The notes below the pieces were generated by a model, which saw only the letters and a program-made list of their open reading frames with translations, was not told the DNA's origin and ran no database searches. A stretch of 64,000 bases of DNA from Aliisedimentitalea scapharcae (GTDB lineage: Bacteria > Pseudomonadota > Alphaproteobacteria > Rhodobacterales > Rhodobacteraceae): positions 1,054,001 to 1,118,000 of the forward strand of contig NZ_CP123584.1 in the NCBI RefSeq assembly GCF_045277565.1, given 5' to 3'. This document shows positions 26,307 through 34,880 of this stretch, piece by piece. Each line of letters starts with the position of its first letter. Within the stretch, counting starts at the first letter, position 1. The position numbers and the translations under genes were made by a program.

Positions 26307-27120
26307 GGTTTTTGCCCCGGCCAAGATCAATCTGACACTGCATGTCACCGACCAGCGGGCTGATGGGTATCACCTTCTCGACAGCTTGGTTGTATTTGCC
26401 GATATCGGGGACACGATCCTGGCCAAAGCCTCAGAGACACTGTCGTTGGCACTGGACGGTCCCCAGGGTGATCAGTTGACAGCCGAGCCGGACAACCTGG
26501 TCCTGCGGGCTGCGCGTCTGTTGGCGGGTAACCGCGGTGCGGCTTTGACGCTGGTCAAACGTCTGCCGGTGGCTTCCGGCATCGGAGGGGGATCAGCGGA
26601 TGCGGCTGCCACTTTGCACGCGCTCAGCCAGCTGTGGGGGCTGGCGATACCAGAATCAGACGCAATCGTGACCTTGGGGGCGGATGTCCCTGTCTGTATG
26701 GAGTCGGTACCGCAACGCATGACCGGAATAGGCGATACACTCGCACCTGTTCCGGGCTTGCCGCGCATGGACATCGTGCTGGTCAATCCGGGGGTCTCAG
26801 TCTCGACCCCATCGGTGTTTCAAAACCTCAGCAACAAGCGCAACGCTCCGATGCCGGATCCGCTGCCACATTGGCGCGGTCCTGTCGATTTCGTTGATTG
26901 GCTCCAAACCCAGCGCAATGATCTGCTGGCACCGGCCATCACACTGCAACCTGTGATGCAGGACACACTCCAGGCTTTACGCCAAACCGGCGCCATGCAT
27001 GTGGGAATGTCTGGATCCGGAGCCACCTGTTTCGCGCTGTTCCCGAAAGACGGATCCGCGCAATTGGCAGCCCAATCCATGCCCGCGCCTTGGTGGCGGG
27101 CGCATGGGCAGATCCTTTAG
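26293..27120 (+). CDS. ispE: 4-(cytidine 5'-diphospho)-2-C-methyl-D-erythritol kinase
   Basis: 275 residues, a GHMP kinase of the MEP isoprenoid pathway. Motifs: FAPAKINLTLHVTDQRADGY at the start, the ATP-binding glycine-rich loop LPVASGIGGGSADAAATL and the C-terminal MHVGMSGSGATCFALF. All three GHMP motifs are intact. It overlaps the TPR gene by 14 bases. The prenyl synthase gene that uses pathway products lies just downstream on the other strand. Confidence 0.95.
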   Translation: MTTVEVFAPAKINLTLHVTDQRADGYHLLDSLVVFADIGDTILAKASETLSLALDGPQGDQLTAEPDNLVLRAARLLAGNRGAALTLVKRLPVASGIGGGSADAAATLHALSQLWGLAIPESDAIVTLGADVPVCMESVPQRMTGIGDTLAPVPGLPRMDIVLVNPGVSVSTPSVFQNLSNKRNAPMPDPLPHWRGPVDFVDWLQTQRNDLLAPAITLQPVMQDTLQALRQTGAMHVGMSGSGATCFALFPKDGSAQLAAQSMPAPWWRAHGQIL

Positions 27121-27131
27121 CCCGCCTTCGG

Positions 27132-27206
27132 CTTCTTTCTGGTCAAAAATACCTCGGGGGGAGCGTTGAAATCCGCATGGATTTCAACGTGGGGGGCAGA
27201 GCCCCC
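27132..27206 (+). repeat. Dispersed intergenic repeat, copy 1 (conserved block plus variable hairpins)
   Basis: The block GGTCAAAAATACCTCGGGGG is followed by an 11-bp hairpin (27164-27189) and by GGGGGC-AGA-GCCCCC (27192-27206). The same order, with a different middle hairpin, recurs in the opposite orientation at 49299-49356. It lies between the convergent ispE and prenyl synthase genes and may end transcription from both sides. Confidence 0.75.
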
Positions 27207-27232
27207 AGGGTGCCCGGGCTTCGAGCACCCGA

Positions 27233-28231
27233 TCAGTTCAGCCGTGACACGACATAATCCGCCAGATCGTGCAGCATCTGGCGCACGGGGTGGTCGGGCA
27301 GCGCTTCAAGCGCCTTTTTGGCTCTGGTGGCCCAGCCAAACGCATCCGCGCGGGTCTGGGTGAGCGTGTCGTATTTGACCATCAATGCCAAAGCCTGCTC
27401 CAGGTCACCGTCCTCCTGACGGCCCTTTTCGATGGTGCGCACCCAAAAAGCGCGTTCTTCATCGGTGGCTTGTGCGACGGCCTTGATGACCGGCAGGGTC
27501 AACTTGCGCTCGCGGAAGTCGTCGCCGACATTCTTGCCCGTCGTTTTGCTGTCGCCCTGATAATCCAACAGATCATCGGCAATCTGAAACGCTATCCCCA
27601 GCGCATCGCCATAGTCAAAAAGCGCCTTCACTTCGACCTCAGAGGCTCCGGCGATCACACCGCCGACTTCGGTCGCTGCGGAAAACAACGCCGCCGTCTT
27701 GCCCCGGACAACCTGCAAATAGATGCTTTCGTCGGTTTTCAGGTCCATGGCGGCGGTCATCTGCAACACTTCGCCTTCGGCAATCGTGGCCGATGCGTTG
27801 GCCAGAATGTCCAGCACCCGCAACGATCCGGTTTCCACCATCAACTGAAAGCTGCGGGAAAACAGGTAATCCCCCACCAGGACAGAGCTTTTGTTGTCCC
27901 ATAACAGGTTGGCCGTCGGGCGACCGCGCCGTTGGGCGCTTTCATCCACCACGTCATCGTGCAGCAGGGTGGCGGTGTGGATGAATTCAACTGTTGCCGC
28001 CAGTCGAATGTCGTGGTCCCCCTGATAGCCACACATCTTGGCGGCGGCCAGGGTCAGCATCGGGCGCAACCGTTTGCCTCCGGCACCGACCAGATGGGCG
28101 GTGACTTCGGGAATGCGTGGTGCATGTTCCGATGCCATCCGGGTTTGGATCAGGTCATTAACCTTGTCCATTTCTGCTGCCAGCGTTTCAGCCAGAAGCT
28201 CATGAGGTTTTTGAGTCATGCTGTTGTGCAT
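27233..28231 (-). CDS. Polyprenyl diphosphate synthase (long chain, quinone side chain)
   Basis: About 332 residues. Condenses isopentenyl diphosphate onto an allylic primer; long-chain enzymes of this type make the ubiquinone tail. First aspartate-rich motif LLHDDVVDES and second DDLLDYQGD are intact, with GGKRLRPML upstream. No bulky residue is evident directly before the first motif, as expected for long products (decaprenyl in Rhodobacteraceae; chain length not provable here). The start is set at MHNSMTQKP with AGGAG just upstream; MTQKPHE at 28219 is an alternative. Confidence 0.93.
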   Translation of the reverse strand: MHNSMTQKPHELLAETLAAEMDKVNDLIQTRMASEHAPRIPEVTAHLVGAGGKRLRPMLTLAAAKMCGYQGDHDIRLAATVEFIHTATLLHDDVVDESAQRRGRPTANLLWDNKSSVLVGDYLFSRSFQLMVETGSLRVLDILANASATIAEGEVLQMTAAMDLKTDESIYLQVVRGKTAALFSAATEVGGVIAGASEVEVKALFDYGDALGIAFQIADDLLDYQGDSKTTGKNVGDDFRERKLTLPVIKAVAQATDEERAFWVRTIEKGRQEDGDLEQALALMVKYDTLTQTRADAFGWATRAKKALEALPDHPVRQMLHDLADYVVSRLN

Positions 28232-28286
28232 CACGCTCCTGCTACAAGGCTCGACATTGTCGGCTCCTTGCCTTTAGATCCATCCC

Positions 28287-28502
28287 ATGAAAGAACTTCT
28301 GCGCAGCACCGATCCAACCATCATGGCTTTTGCATCCGCTCTCCTTGAGGGAGAGGATATAGACTGCTTTCAGATGGACGTAAATATGAGCATTCTGGAA
28401 GGCGGCATAGGGATTTTTCCACGTCGTTTGATGGTTCATGAAGACGATCATGAACAGGCTGTCCGAGTGATGCGGGACAATGAGATTCCATTGGGTAAAT
28501 GA
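28287..28502 (+). CDS. DUF2007 domain protein
   Basis: 71 residues: MKELLRSTDPTIMAFASALL, then EGEDIDCFQMDVNMSILEGG and FPRRLMVHEDDHEQAVRVM. This beta-alpha-beta unit is the DUF2007 (putative signal-transducing) fold, related to ferredoxin-like small domains. Function unknown. Its stop overlaps the start of the downstream methyltransferase by 4 bases (ATGA), and the pair is conserved in the group as far as I recall. Confidence 0.85.
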   Translation: MKELLRSTDPTIMAFASALLEGEDIDCFQMDVNMSILEGGIGIFPRRLMVHEDDHEQAVRVMRDNEIPLGK

Positions 28503-29266
28503 CCGGTTTTTCGGCTGATGATCTGACGTGCGACAGGTTCCTGGGTGGCAAGATTCAGCTGTTGCAGCCCCGCAGGGGTTACAGGGCCGGGGTAGACCCT
28601 GTTCTGTTGGCGGCGGCGATTCCTGCGCGATCGGGGCAGCGGGTGCTAGAGCTTGGTTGCGGGGCAGGGCAGGGGTTGTTGTGTCTGGCCGCGCGGGTTG
28701 GGGGCATAGTTTTGGCCGGCGTTGAACTGCAATCGGCCTATGCCGATCTGGCGCGCCGCAACGGCGTTGAAAACGGTGTCTCCTTGGAAATTGTGACGGC
28801 CGATCTGTCCGGCCTTCCGGACGAGATTCGCCAGCAACAGTTTCACCACGTGATGGCCAACCCGCCTTATTATCGCAAGGGGGCCCACAGCAGCGCGACA
28901 GATGCCGGGCGGGCGACGGCGCTGGGTGAGGAGACCGCGCTGGAGGCGTGGATCGAAACCGCCGCCCGGCGATTGTTGCCAAAGGGCTACCTGCATATGA
29001 TCCAGCGCGCGGACAGGTTGCCGGACATGTTGGCAGGCTGTGACGGGCGTCTCGGGTCAATCGAAGTCCTGCCTCTGGCTGCGCGCATTGGGCGTGCACC
29101 GGATCTGATTATTCTGAGGGCCCGCAAGGAGGGGCGCGCACCGTTTCGGCTTCATGCGCCGGTGATCTTGCACACTGGGACACACCATGACCGGGACGAA
29201 GACCATTACCGTCCCGAAATTGCGGCGATCCTGCGTTCTGGCGCGGCGCTTGACTGGCCAAAATGA
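28499..29266 (+). CDS. tRNA1(Val) (adenine(37)-N6)-methyltransferase-like protein
   Basis: 255 residues. Class I SAM-dependent methyltransferase: RVLELGCGAGQGLLCLAARV is the SAM loop, and VMANPPYYRKGAH is the NPPY motif of N6-adenine methyltransferases. The N-terminus FLGGKIQLLQPRRGYRAGVD matches the TrmN6/YfiC group. The target (tRNA versus other) is inferred from similarity. Coupled to the DUF2007 gene. Confidence 0.85.
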   Translation: MTGFSADDLTCDRFLGGKIQLLQPRRGYRAGVDPVLLAAAIPARSGQRVLELGCGAGQGLLCLAARVGGIVLAGVELQSAYADLARRNGVENGVSLEIVTADLSGLPDEIRQQQFHHVMANPPYYRKGAHSSATDAGRATALGEETALEAWIETAARRLLPKGYLHMIQRADRLPDMLAGCDGRLGSIEVLPLAARIGRAPDLIILRARKEGRAPFRLHAPVILHTGTHHDRDEDHYRPEIAAILRSGAALDWPK

Positions 29267-29445
29267 CGTTAGGGCAGGCTGGTGGCGCGTTTGTCTGGTT
29301 CTATGCGGTTTTGGCAATGCAAAATTGTGTGTCGGCGGTGCATAGCCGATATGACAGTTTAGTGAAAAAAACACGCATCTGCGACGTGACAGGGGCAAAG
29401 ATGTATGCTCAACTCGTCTGGCACACTATTCAGAGGAGGATTGCT

Positions 29446-29619
29446 ATGAGCGTGAGCTCGCATCTGGCGGAACTGAAAAGAAAGCACGAGCAACTCAGTC
29501 ACAAGGTTGAAGAAGCTCAACGTGCTCCGGGCGTGGATGACCTACATGTGGCATCTCTGAAGAAGCAAAAGCTAAAACTCAAAGAAGAGATCGAGCGTCT
29601 GGCATCTTGCGACGCATGA
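29446..29619 (+). CDS. YdcH family protein (DUF465)
   Basis: 57 residues: SSHLAELKRKHEQLSHKVEE then HVASLKKQKLKLKEEIERL, a short helical hairpin of the DUF465 type. Function unknown. The start is fixed by a strong AGAGGAGGA ribosome site 6 bases before ATG. A hairpin CGGAGAGA/TCTCTCCG (29634-29651) follows the stop, without a T-run. Confidence 0.88.
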   Translation: MSVSSHLAELKRKHEQLSHKVEEAQRAPGVDDLHVASLKKQKLKLKEEIERLASCDA

Positions 29620-29633
29620 ATCTTGGTGTGCTG

Positions 29634-29651
29634 CGGAGAGACATCTCTCCG
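29634..29651 (+). terminator. Hairpin after ydcH
   Basis: 8-bp stem CGGAGAGA/TCTCTCCG with 2-base loop, 14 bases after the stop; followed by a C-rich, not T-rich, stretch, so only a weak terminator candidate. Confidence 0.4.
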
Positions 29652-29786
29652 TAGCCCTCCCCCCCTTTCAAATCAGCGCGAATTGACCAAGGCCCGGGTG
29701 TCCGTGTGGAGATCATTGGCCTGCAATGACACCCATGGCGATCACATCAGCGGCCCTGTCCCGTGTGATCTGTTAATCGGGTGCCA

Positions 29787-30725
29787 TCAAATGTCTTCGA
29801 CTGGAATAATCGAAAAACGATCTGAAATATGGGCCGTCTTTTCGATTTCGTAGACAAACCAATCCCGAAACGCCGCGACCTGTGGGCGGTTCTCCGCCCC
29901 CTTTTGGCATAGAAACCGAAATCGTGCCTGGGTTTCCAAGGCCACCGGAAACGGGGCCACCAATCGGCCTTCTTCCAGATCCTTGATGATCATCGCGCGA
30001 CGACCCAGCGCAACACCTACCCCCGCTACGGCTGCATCAATGGCATGGTCGGCGTTGGAAAAATGGGCACCATGGGTCGGGTTGTGATCAATCCTGACGG
30101 CCCGAAACCAGGCCGGCCAGTCACACCGTGGGTTTAGGAAGTCGATGGATGTGTCAAAGATCAGCGGAGCCTTGGTCAAGCTGTGCGGTGTCGGGAATTG
30201 TTCGGCCATTTCCGGCGTCATCACCGGGGTCATCCATTCCTTGCGCACGGGTACGGAATAGAGGCCGTCGTCAGTTCCCAGGCCAAATCTGATCGCCACG
30301 TCCACGTCATCGCGTTCAAAATCCATCAGCCGCAAGGTGGCTGAAAAGCGTAGGTCAATCTCGGGATGCGCGCGCGCAAATTCATACAGACGCGGTGCCA
30401 GCCATTTGGCGGTCAGCGCCGGGCCGGCAGTGACGGTTAGGGTGGTGTTGTCCTGCAGTCGCCGCGTCGCGGTCCAGGCTGCGGTCAGCTGGGTAAACCC
30501 CTGTGCCGCGCCGGGGGCCAATGTGCGCCCCGCTTCTGTCAGTTCGACGGCCCGGTTCAATCGAACAAACAGTGGTTGGCCCAAATGCTCTTCGAGAGAT
30601 TTGATCTGAAATGACAAGGCAGCCGGGGTCACGTTCAGCTCTGCGGCGGCCTGTGCAAACGACATGTGGCGCGCTGCAGCATCAAAGGCACGCAGAGCGG
30701 TCAGGGGAGGGAGGCGGTCAGACAT
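29787..30725 (-). CDS. LysR family transcriptional regulator (GcvA-like)
   Basis: 312 residues. N-terminal helix-turn-helix (LPPLTALRAFDAAARHMSFA, QAAAELNVTPAALSFQIKSL) followed by a LysR substrate-binding domain. The LPPLxALRAF start and the FERDDVDVAIRFGLG segment are typical of the GcvA subgroup, several of which control amino acid or beta-lactamase genes; the target here is unknown. It is divergent from a small ORF at 30835, which may be its target. Confidence 0.9.
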   Translation of the reverse strand: MSDRLPPLTALRAFDAAARHMSFAQAAAELNVTPAALSFQIKSLEEHLGQPLFVRLNRAVELTEAGRTLAPGAAQGFTQLTAAWTATRRLQDNTTLTVTAGPALTAKWLAPRLYEFARAHPEIDLRFSATLRLMDFERDDVDVAIRFGLGTDDGLYSVPVRKEWMTPVMTPEMAEQFPTPHSLTKAPLIFDTSIDFLNPRCDWPAWFRAVRIDHNPTHGAHFSNADHAIDAAVAGVGVALGRRAMIIKDLEEGRLVAPFPVALETQARFRFLCQKGAENRPQVAAFRDWFVYEIEKTAHISDRFSIIPVEDI

Positions 30726-30834
30726 TTCAGAACAGTATTACTTAACTGAAGCGTTGAAAAGTCTCGTTTGTAGTAATTTTTGATGGGCCTCATATTCAGT
30801 ACAGATAGAAATTTTTGACCTGAGAGGTAAGGCC

Positions 30835-30963
30835 ATGATTATTTCAGCAAATGCAGACGTTCATCGTGCGGCGCATCGGGCCCATCTGTGCAGGTCCAAC
30901 ACGTTGGCCGGTGCCGTGACGCGGTTTTGGGCGCGGCTGTTTGTCATTCGTCCTTCCCGCTGA
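30835..30963 (+). CDS. Small ORF (42 residues), hypothetical
   Basis: ATG preceded by GAGAGGTAAGG (good ribosome site, 4 bases spacing from GG). The product begins MIISANADVHRAAHRAHLCR and ends FWARLFVIRPSR; it is basic, with alternating alanine/arginine/histidine that would form an amphipathic helix. It recalls the short DUF1127/RSP_7527-like peptides of Rhodobacteraceae but no firm match can be claimed. It sits divergent from the LysR gene and just before a strong hairpin. Confidence 0.45.
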   Translation: MIISANADVHRAAHRAHLCRSNTLAGAVTRFWARLFVIRPSR

Positions 30964-30990
30964 GCAGAGCGCGCCTGTTCTTACGGGATG

Positions 30991-31022
30991 AAAAAGGGGC
31001 CGGTCCATTTGGACCGGCCCCT
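30991..31022 (-). terminator. Bidirectional hairpin terminator downstream of phbB
   Basis: Perfect 12-bp stem (arm AGGGGCCGGTCC, loop ATTT). On the minus strand it is followed by TTTT, terminating phbB; on the plus strand it follows the small ORF with a weak T-rich tail. Confidence 0.88.
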
Positions 31023-31060
31023 GTGTTTCTATTTGTCGCCCTTGCGGGGATTGGCGCGGT

Positions 31061-31783
31061 TCAGACGAAGAACTGCGCGCCGTTGGCCGAGATGGTCGAG
31101 CCGTTGATGAACTGGGAATCATCGGACGCCAGGAAGGCCACGCAGCGGGCAATCTCTTCGGGCTCGCCCAGGCGACCGGCCGGGATCTGTGCGACGATGG
31201 AATCGCGGACTTTCTCCGGAACGGCCATGACCATTTCGGTGGCGATATAGCCAGGGCAAATAGCGTTTGCGGTGATGCCAGCGCGGGCACCTTCTTGTGC
31301 CAGCGATTTGACGATACCCAGATCGCCTGCCTTGGTCGCGGCATAGTTGGCCTGAGCGAACTGACCTTTTTGACCGTTAATCGACGAAATCACGATGACA
31401 CGGCCAAATTTGCGCTCGCGCATGCCAGGCCAAATCGGGTGTACGGTATTGAACACGCCGGTCAGGTTGGTGTCGATCACCTGGTGCCACTGTTCAGGGG
31501 TCATCTTGTGGAACGGAGCGTCGCGGGTGATGCCTGCGTTTGCTACAACGATGTCGATGGGGCCTACTTCGGCTTCGACTTTGGCGATGCCAGCAGCCGA
31601 TTCTTCGTAATCAGCAACATTCCATTTATAGGTGGCGATGCCGGTTTCGGCGGTGAATGCGGCGGCGGCTTCGTCGTTGCCGGCATAGGTCGCCGCGACG
31701 TTGTAGCCTTCGGCCTTCAGTGCTTTGGAAATTGCGGCGCCGATGCCGCGGCTGCCGCCGGTGACGAGTGCTGTACGTGCCAT
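31061..31783 (-). CDS. phbB: Acetoacetyl-CoA reductase PhbB
   Basis: 240-residue short-chain dehydrogenase. Reduces acetoacetyl-CoA to (R)-3-hydroxybutyryl-CoA for polyhydroxybutyrate. NAD(P) motif TGGSRGIGAAIS, catalytic serine/tyrosine/lysine in VISSINGQKGQFAQANYAATK, and the PhbB-type DAPFHKMTPEQWHQVIDTNL. Downstream of phbA on the same strand but separated by a terminator, so it probably also has its own promoter in 31784-31920. Confidence 0.95.
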   Translation of the reverse strand: MARTALVTGGSRGIGAAISKALKAEGYNVAATYAGNDEAAAAFTAETGIATYKWNVADYEESAAGIAKVEAEVGPIDIVVANAGITRDAPFHKMTPEQWHQVIDTNLTGVFNTVHPIWPGMRERKFGRVIVISSINGQKGQFAQANYAATKAGDLGIVKSLAQEGARAGITANAICPGYIATEMVMAVPEKVRDSIVAQIPAGRLGEPEEIARCVAFLASDDSQFINGSTISANGAQFFV

Positions 31784-31920
31784 GTGGGGAATCCTCCAGT
31801 AGTGAATTGGCTTGGTAATGCTGTTACGTTTTTAACCAAGGATACGCAATATTGTTTCGTCATGAATTTGGCATCAGAAACGGCTAATATTGTCGCACAT
31901 CCTTCAAGTTGTTGAATTGG

Positions 31921-31949
31921 AAAAGAAAAGGGCGCCCAAAAGGCGCCCC
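31921..31949 (-). terminator. Terminator between phbA and phbB
   Basis: GGGCGCC/GGCGCCC stem (7 bp) with a 5-base loop; on the minus strand a TTTTCTTTT tail follows. It lies 25 bases after the phbA stop. Confidence 0.82.
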
Positions 31950-31973
31950 CAATTATGTGCTTGGGTGCGAGGA

Positions 31974-33149
31974 TTAATCCCGCTCCACACACAGGGCTAC
32001 GCCCATGCCACCGCCGATGCACAGAGTGGCGAGACCCTTTTTGGCGTCGCGGCGCTTCATTTCGAACAACAGGGTATTCAGAACCCGACAGCCCGATGCA
32101 CCGATGGGATGGCCGATCGCGATGGCACCACCGTTGACGTTGACGATGGCCGGATCCCAGCCCATGTCCTTGTTCACGGCACAGGCCTGTGCGGCAAAGG
32201 CTTCGTTGGCTTCGACCAGGTCCAGGTCATCAACCGACCAGCCTGCCTTTGCCAGCGCCTTGCGCGATGCGTGGATCGGGCCAACACCCATGATCGACGG
32301 GTCCAGACCAGCCGTTGCATAAGACGCGATGCGCGCCAGCGGTTCGATGCCACGCTTTTCAGCGTTTGCAGCGGACATCAGCAGGGTTGCAGCGGCACCG
32401 TCGTTCAGGCCCGAAGCGTTGGCTGCGGTGACCGAGCCGTCTTTGGTAAAGGCTGGGCGCAGTTTCTGCATGGCGGCCATTGTGGCTCCGTGACGGATGT
32501 ATTCGTCAGCGTCCACAATGATGTCGCCCTTGCGGGTCTTGACGGTGAAAGCGGCGATTTCGTCGGCGAATTTGCCGGCTTTTTGCGCAGCTTCGGCCTT
32601 GTTCTGCGATGCAACAGCGAATTCGTCCTGCATGTCGCGGGAAATCTGCCACTGGTTGGCGACGTTTTCAGCGGTTTGACCCATGTGGTAACCGTTGAAC
32701 GCGTCCCACAGGCCGTCACGGATCATGGTGTCGATGTATTTCATGTCGCCCATCTTGTGACCGGCGCGCAGGTTGGCGGCGTGGGGCGAGAGGGTCATGT
32801 TTTCCTGACCACCGGCACAAACGATGTCGGCATCGCCCAATTGGATGTGCTGTGCACCCAATGCAACGGCGCGCAAGCCCGATCCACACACCTGGTTGAT
32901 GCCCCAGGCGCTGCTTTCCTGTGGCAGGCCGGCGTTGACATGTGCCTGACGGGCGGGGTTCTGGCCCTGGGCTGCGGTCAGAACCTGGCCCAGAATGGTT
33001 TCGGACACTTCGCCCTTTTCAACGCCTGCACGTTCCACAACAGCTTCGAGCACCGCTGCACCCAGATCATGGGCGGGGGTGTTGGCGAATGAGCCGCCAA
33101 AGCTGCCGACGGCGGTACGTGCGGCGGATGCGATTACTACGTTGGTCAT
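31974..33149 (-). CDS. phbA: Acetyl-CoA C-acetyltransferase PhbA
   Basis: 391-residue biosynthetic thiolase. Joins two acetyl-CoA into acetoacetyl-CoA. Active-site cysteine in NQVCGSGLRAVALG, the HPIGASGCRVL motif and the second catalytic cysteine in LCIGGGMGVALCVE are all intact. The start MTNVVIASAARTAVGSFGG is used; an in-frame upstream extension is not conserved. With phbB it supplies PHB precursors and, in this group, also the crotonyl-CoA entry to the ethylmalonyl-CoA pathway, whose genes appear near 62-64 kb. Confidence 0.96.
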   Translation of the reverse strand: MTNVVIASAARTAVGSFGGSFANTPAHDLGAAVLEAVVERAGVEKGEVSETILGQVLTAAQGQNPARQAHVNAGLPQESSAWGINQVCGSGLRAVALGAQHIQLGDADIVCAGGQENMTLSPHAANLRAGHKMGDMKYIDTMIRDGLWDAFNGYHMGQTAENVANQWQISRDMQDEFAVASQNKAEAAQKAGKFADEIAAFTVKTRKGDIIVDADEYIRHGATMAAMQKLRPAFTKDGSVTAANASGLNDGAAATLLMSAANAEKRGIEPLARIASYATAGLDPSIMGVGPIHASRKALAKAGWSVDDLDLVEANEAFAAQACAVNKDMGWDPAIVNVNGGAIAIGHPIGASGCRVLNTLLFEMKRRDAKKGLATLCIGGGMGVALCVERD

Positions 33150-33262
33150 AATGTTGGATCCTTTGCCATCCTGTCGTGTCAGGAATATGACAGCCAATCT
33201 GTGGTCTCATAGGGCCACACGGCAATCAATTTCCTCCCTAACTGGAGATGGAAATACATCAA

Positions 33263-33278
33263 TGCTGCAATCGCAGCA
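33263..33278. promoter_or_regulatory. Inverted repeat upstream of phbA
   Basis: TGCTGC-AATC-GCAGCA, a perfect 16-base inverted repeat 114 bases upstream of the phbA start. TGC/GCA-rich sites are bound by PhaR-type PHB regulators in related bacteria; assignment is speculative. Confidence 0.35.
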
Positions 33279-33343
33279 ATGGACAGGGTGTCTCACGGTC
33301 AACAGAGGCGACCGATTGCACGCCAAATGCGGCAAATGCAGGG

Positions 33344-34177
33344 CTAGGCGCGTTGGGCCATCTCTTCGATCCAGGGTGGGCGAACCGTTGGGGCGCTGAA
33401 CAAATAGCCCTGGAGGCAATCAATTCCAATGGAGACCAGGAATTCTGCGTCTTCACGGGTTTCAACCGATTCTGCGATTGTCAGCATGTCGAATTCCTGA
33501 GCCACTGAAACAAGTGCCCGCGTCAGGCATTGATTGTCATAATTCTTGTGAACACCGCGGATGAACTGACCGTCGATTTTGACCGCATCAAAAAAGAAGT
33601 CCCGGAAATGGCGAAAGGCCAGATTGCCGGCACCAAAATCATCCAACGCAAACGCAATGCCGTGTTCCTGCATACGCCCCATGAAATCCACCACCACTTC
33701 GGGCATCGACATTGCCGACCCTTCGGTGATCTCCAAAACCAGGCGTTCACCCAACGTGGGATCTTTCTTGAGAAACCGATCGAGAACGCGCGACCAGCGG
33801 GAATAGCCGATCGACCGGGCAGACATGTTTATGGACAGGCGGATATCCAGATTTTTGGTCAGCGCCCGCATCCCGTGTTCCAGAGCCAGACAATCCAATT
33901 CACGACCGATTTCGCGGTCTTCGACCAGGGGCATGAATTCGCGGGCGGGGATTACCCGGCCAGTCGCATCAAGAACCCGAATGAACCCTTCGTAAAAGGC
34001 AACGCCATGCGGTGGGTGGGCTTGCATGACTGACTGATAGGCCAACATGCAATTGTTGTGTTTGACCGCTTCTTCGACCATTTCCATGGTCGACCCATCG
34101 CGCTGTGCCACGGCCGCGTTCAGGGGGCTGTCACCCCCGACAGGAATATCCGCTTTGATCATGCGCTTGTTCGTCAT
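33344..34177 (-). CDS. EAL domain protein (c-di-GMP phosphodiesterase type)
   Basis: 277 residues, no signal or membrane segment, no GGDEF. The signature EAL triplet reads EGF (residues 63-65, FYEGFIRV), but the other catalytic positions are kept: N118 (INMSARS), E149 (LEITEGS), D179-D180 (LDDFGAG), K200 (VKIDGQF), E236/E239 (AESVETR) and Q256 (LQGYLF). It is therefore probably an active c-di-GMP hydrolase, in spite of the altered signature. The start is set at MTNKRMIKAD. It stands alone between phbA and tag. Confidence 0.88.
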   Translation of the reverse strand: MTNKRMIKADIPVGGDSPLNAAVAQRDGSTMEMVEEAVKHNNCMLAYQSVMQAHPPHGVAFYEGFIRVLDATGRVIPAREFMPLVEDREIGRELDCLALEHGMRALTKNLDIRLSINMSARSIGYSRWSRVLDRFLKKDPTLGERLVLEITEGSAMSMPEVVVDFMGRMQEHGIAFALDDFGAGNLAFRHFRDFFFDAVKIDGQFIRGVHKNYDNQCLTRALVSVAQEFDMLTIAESVETREDAEFLVSIGIDCLQGYLFSAPTVRPPWIEEMAQRA

Positions 34178-34287
34178 CCTGGACCTCACCTTCGGATGCG
34201 CCAAGAATTCGCCCAAAGTATGAATCTGCGATTAAACCTCGCATTTTAACGGTTCATGGGGCACAAGGGTTCAAACAAAAGGGGAAC

Positions 34288-34863
34288 ATGATCATGGAGC
34301 GTTGTGGGTGGGCCGGGTCGGAAGAGATCTATGTCAGATATCATGACACCGAATGGGGCGTTCCTGAATATGACAGCCGCGCCCTGTGGGAAAAACTGAT
34401 CCTGGATGGATTTCAGGCCGGGTTGAGCTGGATTACCATATTGAAAAAAAGGGATAATTTTCGCGCAGCCTTTGCCGATTTTGATCCAAACATTGTTGCT
34501 GAATGGGGGGAGCCGGAGATTGAACGGCTGTTGCAAGACCCCGGAATCATCCGCCACAGGGGCAAGATTGCCGCGACAATCACCAATGCGCAGGCCTGGC
34601 AAAGGATAGAGGCAGAGCAGGGTTTCGATACCTATTTGTGGACCTATTTTGGCGGCGTGCCGTTGCAAAACAGCTGGAACAGCCTGTCAGAGGTTCCTGC
34701 CAAGACCGCTTTGTCCGAAGAAATTTCCAAGGATTTGAAGAAACGAGGATTCAAATTTTGCGGGCCGACCATCGTGTACGCCTTTTTGCAGGCATGCGGG
34801 TTGATCAACGACCATCTTGTTACCTGCCCCTGCCATAACAGGGTCAAGACGTTGAAGCGATAG
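34288..34863 (+). CDS. tag: DNA-3-methyladenine glycosylase I
   Basis: 191 residues, helix-hairpin-helix base-excision enzyme. The start RCGWAGSEEIYVRYHDTEWG has the first zinc cysteine; GFQAGLSWITILKKRDNF carries the 3mA pocket; the C-terminal HLVTCPCH supplies the other zinc ligands. ATG at 34288 or 34294 are both possible. Removes 3-methyladenine from alkylated DNA. Confidence 0.94.
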   Translation: MIMERCGWAGSEEIYVRYHDTEWGVPEYDSRALWEKLILDGFQAGLSWITILKKRDNFRAAFADFDPNIVAEWGEPEIERLLQDPGIIRHRGKIAATITNAQAWQRIEAEQGFDTYLWTYFGGVPLQNSWNSLSEVPAKTALSEEISKDLKKRGFKFCGPTIVYAFLQACGLINDHLVTCPCHNRVKTLKR

Positions 34864-34880
34864 CGGCTGCGGTGATCCGA

